DNA of 64,000 nt, taken from Megachile rotundata (lineage: Eukaryota; Arthropoda; Insecta; Hymenoptera; Megachilidae). The notes beneath the pieces are model-generated. The model did not search any database, had not been told where the DNA came from, and saw only the letters and a program-made list of their open reading frames with translations. Position 1 is the first letter of the stretch, and every line of letters begins with the position of its first letter. The translations under genes were made by a program, and so were the position numbers. The DNA is taken from positions 10,416,001 to 10,480,000 of the forward strand of contig NC_134993.1 of assembly GCF_050947335.1 (NCBI RefSeq), given 5' to 3'. Of this stretch, positions 47,111 through 59,229 are shown in pieces.

Positions 47111-47710
47111 ATTAATTATTCGAAATTTTGTGAAACCCTAATTTCAGAGAACACGTTCTTCCTCTGTCAAAGGACAAAATTATTCGTCCATCGAAATGAA
47201 TGCATTTCATTCGTTTCCCGATATCATAAATCGATACTACATAGATTCGTGTCACGAATTGATAGCAGAAAATGGGTTGCAACTATCACGTTTGATATTC
47301 GAATGGAAACACACGAGCGAGAAATTTCTATTATCCGAATATGATCCGACACACTTTCGCGCATCGAAACCTCCATTAAACGAACTTCCCATTATCTGTA
47401 CTCGTGGTAAAACATTAACGATCGATTATCCACAAATAAATTGACGAATTAACGTGCATAATAATGCGGACACCCGACCTGATAAGTCATACCATTATAT
47501 GAATTTTAATTGTTAATTACATTCCTAATTAGTTGATCCTGGTAAACGATCAGATATTCATCGCACAATAATTATAGTCCATAATTAATCGTTGCTATGC
47601 TTCCCGTAACGCACCATTTGCTGATAAAGTAATTATTTGTGTCAAAATTGCGGTGCAATTATTCACAAATCGATATATGATTATTTTGAGAATTGGAACA
47701 GGTACTCTTT
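47111..47710. other. unique sequence, two overlapping small frames
   Basis: Two plus-strand frames (47099-47344 and 47196-47444) overlap in different registers. Neither has a motif. AT-rich DNA with CTAATTAG-like words follows. Confidence 0.45.
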
Positions 47711-48348
47711 TCACGTTCTACTGTGCAATTATTTCAGACGCTTACAATTTTTATGTGTCGTATGTTTGAAGGGCTGTTACAGAGCTGTTAATTTTATTGA
47801 AAAAGTTTGCGTACCTGTGAGCTGAGAACACAGCATCATATTTGTTACTCTTATTAAATAATATTTGAATTAAAATAATATCTCGTTTTTAATGTAATCG
47901 TTAAGTATGAAGCTCGATGCGACGCGGTGCGGAGCGTCTTGTGTAGCGCAGTCATAAAACAGGACCTCTCCATGGTCCGCGCTAGGCTACAAAAGGGGTA
48001 CCATTTTAACCTCTATGTACGACGCGCCGCTATAATGGCGGACCATCTCTCTGTACGATGGTCCACTATAGTGGCTTTCGCGAATGTCATCGTGACTACA
48101 TAGCGCCATAATGGCTCACTCGCTCACCGTTTCAATTGAACGATCGTTTTCATATGTTTTGATTCGCACTTTGCCTTCACCGCGTTTTAGAGTATTAACA
48201 AATCCCACAAAAGTACGTTACATATAAATAAAAGGCAACGCCAAGTTTGGGCACCGGGACCTCTTTGCACTAATACGATATTGGAAACATTTGGAAATTT
48301 TGTGAATTTTCAAAAAAGTATCAAGGTTAAAGTATAACATCTTTGGGA
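47711..48348 (+). repeat. dispersed ~640-bp repeat, copy 1 (LTR-like?)
   Basis: Matches 54357-55014 in direct orientation, about 97% identical through most of its length, starting at GTTCTACTGTGCAATTATTT. It has CpG-rich inner sequence (GATGCGACGCGGTGCGGAGC), a duplicated ATGGCGGACC / ATGGTCCACTATAGTGG area, and an AATAAA at about 48227 followed by CCAAGTTTGGGCACCGGGAC. Length and the poly-A signal near one end would fit a solo LTR, but no reverse-transcriptase sequence, clear TG...CA ends or target-site duplication are seen. Confidence 0.85.
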
Positions 48349-50084
48349 AAAATTATAATTGTTAAAAGCTTCATTCCAATGTAGAGAACGTTAGTTTTAC
48401 GAAATAGAATTTGAAATGACGTTAAGTTATAGAGGAAAGCATAAAAACGGAAAAATGAGAATATAATCGAGTTTTTAACCGGTTAATCGTCTTCGGAAGT
48501 GAAAAGGAAGATTTCAAGTAAATGTTAACCCATAATTGAAAATGAAAAATAAATGCGGTCAATAGACGGGACAAAGGCACTGGGAGTTCGCAATTTTCTT
48601 CAATGAAAGGTTTTAAAACCTTGATCGCATCTCAATCGTCGAATTGAAAAGAAAGAAATTGCGTTTCGCTCGGGGACGATTAAAATTTCCAACTACTTCC
48701 ACCGTCCATAAACTTTGAGCATTATTCATCACCGGTTCGACGGAATTTCCGTTCGTAAGAAGGAAAATTGAAGACACCGAAATCATAAAAGAAGAAGAAG
48801 AAAGAAAAAAGAAAGGAAATGAGTAAGAAAACGCTGTGAAATGCTTCCTTTGCTACATATTATTCCTTTGCCGTCGTAAAGAGCCCGACACCGGCTTTCG
48901 GGCGAGCTCGTAAAAAGGAATCTGCAAAGAAGTATAATAAACTGGAATGCTTCGACAGATAAGAGATGTTCACGGGGATTCGTTTAATTTTTTCTCTGGT
49001 AAATACACTTAATCACAGAAGGCACGGAAAGAATAAAGTTCGTGTAATTCCATAAATATTTAACGCGGAGTCAAAGAACGTTGGTACAGTTTGAATTACG
49101 GGAAGATGATTTCGTACAGAGGAAAGAGGTAACAATTATTTTAAATGTAGTACAATTGTACTGTAGCGATAACAGTTTGGATTTGATGGGATATTAGAAG
49201 TATTGGTTTCGATTGATTGGTAATAAAAATTACAGGACAAAACATTTGAAGCCTAATATGTTTGTCACTCGATCACACATCATACATTCGAGATACATGA
49301 TCCTTTAAATCTCGACTCGAAAATATGATTCTCACAGTTTCATTTCTCAAGCTATAAATTAATTTTTCACGCAATTAACCAACCATCAGCAGCCGAAACT
49401 ATAGTCACGTTTATTTCACACATAAGGCTATTACAACTGCAAGTTTCGTTACAATCCCTGAGGACCATGTCGGAAGTTTGCCTCATAAGCAGGGTAGAAT
49501 ATGCTCCATAAAAGAGAGAAATCTCCTTAACAACTTATCCTGTACATTAAATTTAACGAGTTCTAAAATCTCGGGTCAAGTTGTAGCAGCTGTTCTACCG
49601 CAGTGTGTAGATACAAGCTTTAACATTCCCTGTCAGTAGCGAATCTGGTAGACCAAGGATGGTCTAATAAATGCAGGAGAAGCCACAGCAGACGGCCAAG
49701 CAGCCATAAATCGTAATGCGCAACCGGAAAGCGTTCAAACGTTATTTTGGTAGTTAACAAGCAGGCCGTAGCGTCGTTGCGACGACGAATTGCACCCGGG
49801 CGTCGGCGTCGTGCAGCGACGCACCAGAGACGCTCATCATTAAGGGATAGCAACGCCCGTATGAAATAATTGTTGGCGGTAACGTGCGACTCCCCGGTTA
49901 ACCGTATGAGGGTAAGTAATTACCCGTTTCGCGTCCGCAACTCTATTAATCCAGGAAGGAGAAGCAATTACTAGCAGAGAAGGCAGACTAACTTGCAGCA
50001 CACTTCACGTTGTCCCACTAAACAGCAACTTCGAATTACTTTCGTCTTATTATGGTCTTCTAGTGTCCATTAATCCTTTGCTTT
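48349..50084. other. unique sequence inside the inverted-repeat unit
   Basis: Purine-rich run GAAGAAGAAGAAAGAAAAAA near 48790. A GC-rich patch at 49740-49920 has a 77-codon minus-strand frame (49620-49853) of Arg/Leu-rich, low-specificity content, and a donor-like GGGTAAGTAATT near 49910 without a recognisable exon. Confidence 0.45.
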
Positions 50085-50243
50085 GGACAACCTAACCTGG
50101 ATGGTAACCTATCTGGATGGTGACCTATCTGGAAGGTGACCTATCTCGGAGGTGACCTATCTGGAAGGTGACCTATCTGGATGGTAACCTAGCTGAACAT
50201 AACCTTGATGGATGTCACAAGCTTACTCTACTTAGTCCTTGTT
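50085..50243. repeat. 16-bp repeat leading into the 186-bp array
   Basis: GGAAGGTGACCTATCT units occur about six times (50098-50200). ACAAGCTTACTCTACTTAGT and CCTTGTTTTAA follow, which is the 3' end of the 186-bp unit found further right. Confidence 0.88.
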
Positions 50244-50247
50244 TTAA

Positions 50248-50481
50248 CACGTTGACTGCCACACTAAAGTAATATTCAATTGCATCCAGTAGTGTTTTAA
50301 TTCGTAACCAATTTTTTTAAATATTTGTACAATATCTTGTTACATTTATTTTCCATAGATCCATGTAATTAATGCGAGAATCTGCGGTTAGCAAAGTAAA
50401 TAAATTTTGAACAATATACATGTTAAATCGGTATAGATAGTCAAGTGTCACCCATATATGGGTGACGTGGCAGTCAACGTG
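50248..50481. mobile_element. piggyBac-like MITE, 234 bp, TTAA target site
   Basis: The ends are a perfect 15-bp inverted repeat (CACGTTGACTGCCAC at 50248 and its reverse complement ending at 50481), flanked on both sides by TTAA (50244-50247 and 50482-50485), the piggyBac target duplication. A perfect 20-bp palindrome, GTCACCCATATATGGGTGAC, lies just inside the right end (50447-50466). The neighbouring 186-bp units read CCTTGTTTTAAAGAAGATAT without interruption, so the pre-insertion site is visible. There is no coding capacity, so it would need a transposase in trans. Confidence 0.92.
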
Positions 50482-50485
50482 TTAA

Positions 50486-51015
50486 AGAAGATATGAAATA
50501 TGAAAATTAAAAATATGGTAGCTTGATAATTTGACAACTTGATAATTACAACATAATCTAGATGACAATTTACTTGGACGCTAACCTAATTTAGATGCTA
50601 ACCAACCTATCTGGATGTCAACCTATTCTAGATAGACGCCAGAAGCTTAGTCTACTTAGTCCTTGTTTTAAAGAAGATATCAAATATGAAAATTACAAAT
50701 ATGGTGGTTTAATAATTTGACAACTTGATAATTACAACCTAATCTAGATGCCAACCTACCTGGAGCTAACCTAACCTAGATGCTAACCAACCTACCTGGA
50801 TGTCAACCTATCCTAGATAGACGCCACAAGCTTACTCTACTTAGTCCTTGCTTTAAAGAAGATATCAAATATGAAAATTACAAATATGGTAGTTTAATAA
50901 TTTGACAACTTGATAATTACAACATAATCTAGATGCCAACCTACCTGGAGCTAACCTAACCTAGATGCTAACCAACCTACCTGGACGTTAACCTAACCTA
51001 GATGGATGCCAGAAG
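50486..51015. repeat. 186-bp tandem repeat, 3 units
   Basis: AGAAGATAT begins units at 50486, 50672 and 50857. Units contain ATGAAAATTACAAATATGG (ATTAAAAATATGG in the first), TTTGACAACTTGATAATTAC, AACCTACCTGGAGCTAACC and AAGCTTA. The third unit forms the inner part of the right inverted-repeat arm. The left arm has only one copy, so the unit was amplified on this side only. Confidence 0.93.
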
Positions 51016-51645
51016 CTTATAGTCTACCAGGTGCCAGAATGAGTGCATTTCAAATTTCGAGCTACCGTAAACATACAGGTGGAACAAGAGACGCAGAGAT
51101 TTTAAAGTCCAAACGATTAAACCTGTCCGAAACTATCGAAAACGATACCGAACACGATTATCGTTGATTTCACGACGACCGACGTCGATGACGACCAAGT
51201 ATTGTCGTCGACGATGAGTTATAGAGCTTCAACGTGCTTCCAGTCGATCTATGTGTGAAAAATTATCGAAACGATACCAAACGGTTTTTTATCGATTCGA
51301 CGATCGACGTCGACGGGTTCCTGTCGCTGTCAAAATCTATACGGCAAATTTAGGCTGTCTCACGAGTCTACCCTCGAAATTTCAAGTCGGAGGACGCAAA
51401 ATGGCGGCCTGTAGACAAACAAACAGACAAATGCAGATCGAGTCTCAGGAGCATACGTTCGGCAAAAATGGCGGGGGAGAAATTTATAACCACGTGTGTG
51501 ATATTAGCTTGGTGTCTATAATTTTTTAATATAGTTCTGATGTTTATTAGTACGCAACAGTATGTGGCAGTACAGAACCTTAAAATAGTGCTTCATTTTA
51601 TTATATTTGATGAACTTAACCTATGCAAGTTAAAGGTTATAAAAT
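50850..51645 (-). repeat. ~800-bp inverted repeat, right arm
   Basis: Reverse complement of 44092-44895, ending at GGTTATAAAATG (51645). The arms enclose about 5.95 kb. The matching 92-codon frame is at 51251-51529 on the plus strand. No convincing target-site duplication was found at the outer edges. Confidence 0.93.
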
Positions 51646-52755
51646 GTCTTTCTGTTCAGACAATTCTGTAACGATTAAGATTGAACCGATTTAACGATGA
51701 AGCTAGTATTCAATGATTTAGTTCTCTCGTTGATAAAACGAAAAGCGATGCAGTTTACCCAACATTGATAGCAAAGCCATAGAACGTAATTTGAGCAATC
51801 GCATAATCGCAGCCGTCAAAATGGTCAACGTTTCACGATGAAAAATCGTAAATGCGGCTCAGTTATCGCACAAACACGCTCCTCGTGAATTAATAACGTT
51901 GTCGCTTTAACCTCGGATAAAAACTGTTTTCGATTCGGAGATTACTCGTTGAAAATACGCGATTCACATTTCTGATACGATCTTCCCGCGTGAAATCCAT
52001 TTCGTAGATAAAACCGTGCAAAAAAAAGCTTGTCGTTTTGCCTGTATTGCAATATACCGAATGTACACAAGAATGTTTCCAATTTTGTTTGATCTTTGAA
52101 CGCTGCGAAAAAATTTTTACTCTCCCAAAAATTTAGTGTCATGGGAATCTATGAATTTTTACGTTATACTTGCAAATTCGGGATATTGAAAATTCTTTTT
52201 TACTGAACTAACAAATTTTGTAATTTTTAAAATTACAAATTTTTAGATCAATTTATAAATTTTTACATTTACAAATTTTCAGATGTATAAATTTACAAAA
52301 TTGCGAATGCTCTGATTATTAAATTTTATATCGTGCAGCGTCTAGACTCGTTCATTTCCCGTTTTGCTTTCCGTATCTTTATTAAAAGTACAGAGCAGAA
52401 TTGGTGTAGTAGGAATTGGTCCCCCGGTACATGCGCATATACAACTTGTAGGTGGAAAAAGTGCCATAAAGATGGTAATAAGAATCTTTCGGGTGGATTT
52501 TTGAATTTTGCATAGGTACTGCGCAACCCTGTTGCATAAAACATGCAGTGACGTGAACACGTAGCACGTGCTTTTAAATTATCAAGGTTCCCCTTCAACT
52601 CTTCGTTTCCGTCTTACTGGTATCGTTACTCATTCCTCCGTGCTGTTCATCAATCAAACTGTATGCATTTATTTATTTATGAACTTTTAATTTTATAAAT
52701 TTATATATTCTAACATTTCTGCGTTTGAGAATGCAAGGAAGAACTATGGAAAGGT
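51646..52755. other. unique sequence, no gene recognised
   Basis: Unique DNA. 52326-52598 is open in several frames on both strands (minus 90, 72 and 61 codons, plus 60) with no motif. AT-rich on both sides of that. Confidence 0.45.
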
Positions 52756-53600
52756 GAAGATTGGATAGTTTCAATTTTTCAATTTTTCAATTTTTCAAAT
52801 TTTCCATTTCCTCATTTTCCAATTCCAAATTTCACAATTTCCCCAATTTCCTAATTTCCCAAATCTTCAAATTCTCAAATCTTAAAGTTCTAAATTTTTC
52901 AATTTCCCCATTTTCCAATTTCAAAATTTTCCCATTTCCAACTTTTTCAATTTTCCAATTTCCAAATTTTCCCATTTCCAAATTTTCCAATTTCCAAATT
53001 TTCCAATTTCCAAATTTTCCAATTTCCAAGTTTTCCAATTTCCGAGTTTTCCAATTTCCAAATTTTCCCAATTTCCAAGTTTCCCAATTTCCAAGTTCTC
53101 CAATTTCTAAATTTTCCAATTTCCAAGTTTTCCAATTTCCAAGTTTTCCAATTTCCAAGTTTTCCAATTTCCAAGTTTTCCAATTTCCAAGTTTTCCAAT
53201 TTCCAAGTTTTCCAATTTCCAAGTTTCCCAATTTCCAAGTTTCCCAATTTCCAAGTTTCCCAATTTCCAAGTTTCCCAATTTCCAAGTTTCCCAATTTCC
53301 AAGTTTCCCAATTTCCAAGTTTTCCAATTTCTAAATTTTCCAATTTCCAAGTTTTCCAATTTCTAAATTTTCCAATTTCCATAATTCCCAAATTCTCCAA
53401 TTTCCCCATTTTCCAATTTTCCAATTTTCCAATTTCCCAAATCCCCAAATTCACAAATTCCAAATCTCCAAATTCCCAAATTCTAGCGCTCCCAATTTCC
53501 CAATTCCCCAAGTAGCCATTTTTCCAATTCCCTAAATCCAATTGCCCACTTTCCCAATTTTCCAAATTTCCCTATTCCAAAATCTCCTAACAAAATTTTT
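52756..53600. repeat. 16-bp TTTTCCAATTTCCAAG minisatellite
   Basis: Clean 16-bp units run from about 52950 to 53380, with AATTTCC-rich diverged flanks to 53600. Variants TTTCCCAATTTCCAAG and TTTTCCAATTTCTAAA occur in blocks. Because the array has no stops it is open on both strands (plus 201 codons; minus 175, 152 and 126 codons). These are periodic FPNFQV / NWKTWKLENLEIGK translations and not genes. Confidence 0.97.
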
Positions 53601-54356
53601 CCACCTACTCTAACACCCAAATTTCCAAATATTCCACCCCTATTTCAATCCATCACCATCCTTATTATTAACTAATAGTCATTCCTAACATCTATTACTG
53701 CCTTCCAAAAAATACCAGATTTGAAAAGCGCCGTAATCACCAAGAAGATTCCTTAAACACTCCAGAAGGTCCTTAACTGAATGATTAAAGATTTCAAGAG
53801 CAGGTTTAATTGCATCGAAAGCGTAAGCTCTGTCAACGATAAATTTCAGCGTCTAATGGAACCCATTCGATGGAGAAATTCGTTCAAGAGTTGCTAATAA
53901 AACGAAATTTATCTGATTCCTGCCGGCACGCGATAAAAGAAATTTTTCTCGTTCCACGGACGTATTTTACCCGAATCATTCGATCTGGATATCGTCACTT
54001 CGCTAGCTTAGACTGTTATAATTAAACAGACAATAGGGGCAATTGCATGCTCGTCAATATTGGAGAACACGTACCAGCAGGATGTCAGGAAAATTGCATC
54101 TGCCTCTTGGACAGAGGTAATCAAAACGAGGTGGAAATAGCCCGATTAATAACAGAAATTGCATCGATTTTCTGTAATTCGAGTAACGCGAAATCAATTC
54201 GCGAATTTCTATCATTGTCCTGCCCACACAGGGAACGATGCAATATAGGCCGTTTTCATATCTTGGGACTTGAAATCAACGCTTTTCATGTTTTATAAAT
54301 AGTTTTCCTGAGATGGGGAACAATTTTCAGTTTATATCAAATTTCTTCAGTTTAAT
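53601..54356. other. unique sequence, one small frame
   Basis: Plus-strand ATG frame at 54047-54298 (83 codons) with six cysteines and no family I recognise. Coding is uncertain. Confidence 0.4.
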
Positions 54357-55014
54357 TTCATGTTCTACTGTGCAATTATTTCAGACGCTTACAATTTTTA
54401 TGTGTCGTGTGTTTGGAGGGCTGTTACAGAGCTGTTAATTTTACTGAGAAAGTTTGCGTACCTGTGAGCTGAAAACACAGGATCATATTTGTTACTCTTA
54501 TTAAATAATATTTGAATTAAAATAATATCTCGTTTTTAATATAATCGTTAAGTATGAAGCTCGATGCGACGCGGTGCGGAGCGTCTTGTGTAGCGCGGTC
54601 ATAAAACAGGACCTCTCCATGGTCCGCGCTAGGCTACAAAAGGGGTACCATTTTAACCTCTATGTACGACGCGCCGCTATAGTGGCGGACCATCTCTCTG
54701 TACGATGGTCCACTATAGTGGCTTTCGCGAATGTCATCGTGACTACATAGCGCCATAATGGCTCACTCGCTCACCGTTTCAATTGAACGATCGTTTTCAT
54801 ATGTTTTGATTCGCACTTTGCCTTCACCACGTTTTAGAGTATTAACAAATCCCACAAAAGTACATTACATGTAAATAAAAGGCAACGCCAAGTTTGGGCA
54901 CCGGGACCTCTTTGCACTAATACGATATTGGAAACATTTGGAAGTTTTGTAAATTTTCGAAATTAGTAAATTATCAAGGTTAAGATATATGTATATCTTT
55001 GAGAACAGCATCAG
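54357..55014 (+). repeat. dispersed ~640-bp repeat, copy 2 (LTR-like?)
   Basis: Direct copy of 47711-48348, displaced by about 6.65 kb and lying outside the 7.5-kb inverted-repeat unit. The two copies diverge gradually beyond ATACGATATTGGAAACATTT at the right side and sharply at the left side. Confidence 0.85.
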
Positions 55015-55334
55015 AAGACTTATAAAACCTAAAACTTACTTTAAAACACGAACAGGTGTGATTGAGAATGTATAATGCTAGCACTGGTGAATTGTTCATT
55101 AACAATATTTTAGACAATAATTTGAACGTCCAAAAAATTTACTAAAATGTATAAATAATGAGAACCTATAAATTTTATAGGAATAATCCAAATCACGGAG
55201 AATATTTGTTCTAAAAACTTGCTCGCCAACCTTTCAACCATTCATCTTTCTTCTTTGACACTTTTCTGTGTCGGCACTGTGACGGAGTTATAATCTGATA
55301 GAGGGAACTATAGCCACAGAGTCGAAAAGTGTGT
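55015..55334. other. AT-rich unique sequence
   Basis: No gene or repeat is seen. Confidence 0.5.
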
Positions 55335-55402
55335 TTTGGTTATGGCGGTAGAGTACCTGTCTGCGAATCTAACGATCCTTGGATCAAGTCCTGAAAGTGA
55401 AA
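55335..55402 (+). ncRNA. tRNA-like fragment (degenerate tRNA or SINE head)
   Basis: TGGCGGTAGAGTACCTGTCT at 55343 resembles a pol III A box and D arm running into an anticodon arm. GGATCAAGTCCTG at 55381 resembles a B box / T loop (GGTTCAARTCC with one change). Spacing fits a tRNA. The anticodon and acceptor stems do not pair, so it is not a working tRNA; a SINE head or a tRNA pseudogene fits better. Confidence 0.35.
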
Positions 55403-58400
55403 AAACTTCCATTCCATCTTCCTTTTTTATTAATTGCCATGAAAATTTGCACGTTAGCGAACACAGACTTCCAATTTAATTTCCCATGCACAAATATCCG
55501 TAGCCCAAAAAACTGGGTCGACTTTAATACATCTCTGAAATGTAACAGTGTCGCGGAATAAGCGAAAATTCCGGCCACCACGAAACCGGGGGTCGCAAAG
55601 AAAGAGCCACGGAAAAAGTAAGGGAAGGTGGCATCAATCGATAAGAGTGATAGATTGACGGATGAATCGTGATTGTATAGATCCGATCCTTCGACAAGAA
55701 AAAGGAGAGAAGGGAAGAAAGAAAGAGGTTTTGAGAAAAATGGGAATGAACGGGGACGAAGCTCGTGTGAAAGGATTTATCGGTGTGTGCGTGCATACGA
55801 GCTTTCAAGGAGCTGCCACAATGCGTGCAATTAATTTCAGCGTTCTCCATTCATCTTCCACCATTTTATTATTTTTAACTAGTTAAATTTTGTATACAAG
55901 TTTTTCAATATTTCTCAGTTACAATTAAAAGTCCTTGTCAGGAAACTTTCAAAAATGCAAATATATTTAATTATTAAACTGAGGCGTTAATAGAAGAAGG
56001 GTCAAAAGACTTAAAATGAGAGAATGCTTCAGTAAGAATAAGATATTCATGAGATTCCTGTGTTTTATACTCGAAGATGTTATACATCCTCATAATTACC
56101 TTTTGTAGTGATAGAATATTAAAATTCACTCCCACAATTTTAATCACCACAAAAACCATCCTAAAATCGTCTACAATATCAGATCTACCTGTACGCGAAA
56201 TTTCGTAGAAAAATATTGAGTGCTTCCCGCGCAATGACGCGACATAAAATTCAGATCGATTTGCAAATGGATGCCATTTCTAAAAACTCGATTAAACTTT
56301 GAAGCTTGAAAAATTTACTAAAATAAAATCCTACGAATTTCCCGTGAAAAAGCACTTTAATAACGTTAAATACTCGAAGGAACGTACGGCGAAGCGCAGT
56401 AATAAAATGGTCCGCCATTTTGTCCGCGTTATTACCGTGCGCGTAGCTTTCTTGCGCATCCTTCCGGGATAAGGTTACTATTAATAATTAATAAACCCGG
56501 TTGAATAATTCAACGATTCGAGTGTGTTCTCAACGGGATGTACGCGTGTTTGTCAACATGTGCTCTTTTATTTCATGCCACAGACTCAATGCGTTTTTCA
56601 TGCCAGCCGTCAGAACGCAGACACACGTTCTTTTTCGCGCACGAATGTAAAGCTCTTTCACGACGAATTCATACACGGCTCCTTTTATGTTGACGGCCCG
56701 TAAACATCGGCTTTATTCGTAACAAGACGCAAGTAAATATTGACCCGACGCGAAGGGATGGTTCCTCGATTACGACCGGTTAAAACGTTTCCCTCTTATC
56801 GAAGTCCGCCTGGTCTGTTTGCGGATAATGTTTGGCCGTGTTTTGTGCGTCCTGGCGTTAGGAATCAGCCATGGATCGTGATCGAGCACCGGAGACACCG
56901 TGCACGATGTACCTACATTATTTTCTTTCGAGATTTACTCTGGCGATTGCTTGTTTGAACTGCGTCGCCTCGGTCTTACACGATTTTGTTGGGGAAATGT
57001 AGTAATCAAATTCTGGTTTATTGGAGGTTTCGTTTGGAGGGATTTTTGGTACGTTGCTCGTGAAGATTATTATTATCAAGGGCATATAGATGCAATAATA
57101 ACTTAATTTAATTTTCTTAAATTCACTTATTGGATTCTGTCAAATTTGGCTTACTTTTGACTTAATAAGCGTTTGTTTCTACTTAAAGCAACGTTGTCGA
57201 AGAAAATGAGGTACAAACATGCGCGTGCGTATGCAATTTATAACTTTCAATAGCAGCGTTCTAATTGCTTTTATTCACTGCCATTAATTATTAACAGATC
57301 TACGTTCAAACGTTGAAATATTGTCAGCTATGAATTTTTAAATGAAACTCATTAATTAATATCTGGTAGCTTTTTATATTTTTCTATAATACTGTTACAT
57401 GCGCGATGAAATATTATTCTTTCAAAGTTTAATTGCTTTAGGTAACAATTTAGTATGGGAAATGTCTTAACGTAATTTAACTTATGAAGATATTAAGCTA
57501 TTAAAAGCTATTAGAAGATATGAAGATTAAGCTACTAAAATTATTTAGAGAGAACTCGTATTATAGGTTAATCTTTCAGAGGTTTCGAGATGTCATTTTC
57601 ATTTTACCTGTTTCAACCCTGTAACATACTTCAAATGCGGCAGATTATTGCAATGGACAGAAAAAATGTTCAAATGCCAGGGATATTTGGATATGGATCA
57701 CCGGTGGATTGTAATTAAAATTAAACTTGAAATTCAATCGTGGTAAAAATATGAGCCAGATTTGTCGCGTTTCAGTTATGTGCCTCAAGTGTGGACACGT
57801 TATTGTAAGGGGTTATGTATGTGGCCGCGTAGTGACGATCAGACGCGTGGAATCAATAGATCAAGCGAATATAAGTGGATCTAAGAAATTTGACTTCGGA
57901 CCAGAGTTTATTTTGTACTTGATGACTCGAGAGTCTCTTCGAATTTTTACGTTTTACAAAAGCGGAGTGAGCTTTTGTGACATTGGAAAGTTTCTAATTT
58001 TCTATGGGTTTAGCTGAAATTCGGGTGGAAATGCGAGTGACGTATGAAGGTCTCCTAGTGATCTAAGCAAGTAAACAATACCTCGACACGAATAGAAAAC
58101 TGCGAACAAATACTCTACTGAGGTTAAGTTCGCAAGATGTGACTAACAATAAATACTAGAATTGGGTCTTGCTGCTACTTGTTCTTAAACATATTTTAAC
58201 TTGACGTAAACTGCTTTACAAATGATTTGAAACTTGGTAGCTCAATCAGCAAAATGTCTGCCAACTACCAAAAGAACATACGCTATAGGTAAATTGATTT
58301 GCAACTACAAATGTGTCAACTACAAATGTGTCACAACTATAAATGTGAACAATTATACTTGTCTTATGATTATTACACTGTAACTTCCCTCACAATTATA

Positions 58401-59229
58401 ACTGTAATTATACTAACATCATACTCTTATATTTGTCTTGCAATTACACGAAGTCATAAAAGTTAATTCTAAGTATCATTTAATTTAACCCGCACTCAGC
58501 GTTTTTCCCAGAGAATTAAGTGAAACCGAAACGTACGTACATATTTGTTGCGATTTAAGCTCACCTCTCTGACGATGCGGTCGAGTGAGATCTCGATACT
58601 TTAACTTGACGTAAACTGTTTTTCAAAATGATTTGATGCTTGGTACCTCAAAGTTTGACTTGTTCAATTCTGCATAATATATCTATTTTTAAATATAAAT
58701 ACCAGAACCGCAGAAAATTCGATCCAAAACGACGCTTCATTCGTGAAACCCGAATATCTGAAAATTAAAATGCGTGTACCTCACGAATTTAGTGTGCGTA
58801 CTGTTTTTGAAATTGCAACCCTCGTTTGCTTGGTTCAACAAACAAAGCCCGCGTCATTCGAAACCTGCAGTCGTGCTGAGAAATTCTGCGATATTTTCTT
58901 TCATACGTAACAACAGGATATTTTATATCTTTCTACGTTTTCTACGAAATGTCAGATTTCCCTTTGTTGCACGAGACGCGAGTTCGAAAAGAAACGTAAT
59001 ATAGTAGAAAGCGTTACATTTCTCGTCAACAGAAAATAGGGAAGGAATTTCATAATGCTCATCGTTCATATTGTAAATATTCTAGATATGTCGATCAGTT
59101 TCACTCCATTCCACATAACCAATTTCAAAAATTCAACATTTTGAGATTTTCAGATTTTATCTTCATATGAAAATTTAAGCTGTGTATTAAAATAATCTGT
59201 AATCTTAATTTTTTTCACGTTTATTTGCT
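55403..59229. other. 3.8 kb without a recognised gene
   Basis: Mixed unique DNA. Frames at 55524-55850 (minus, 108 codons), 56740-56958 and 57727-58017 (96 codons) show no domain. ACTTGACGTAAACTG with a similar downstream context recurs at about 58200 and 58605. CAACTACAAATGTGTCA is tandemly repeated near 58310. CGCCATTTTG at 56413 is YY1-like. Confidence 0.45.

Noticed and set aside
52761..53366. 201-codon plus-strand frame, with 175-, 152- and 126-codon frames on the minus strand
   Set aside because: All are translations of the 16-bp TTTTCCAATTTCCAAG array. Absence of stops follows from the unit sequence.
47711..55014. Complete LTR retrotransposon bounded by the two direct ~640-bp repeats
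   Set aside because: No gag, protease, reverse transcriptase or integrase sequence between them, and no clear primer-binding site or target duplication.
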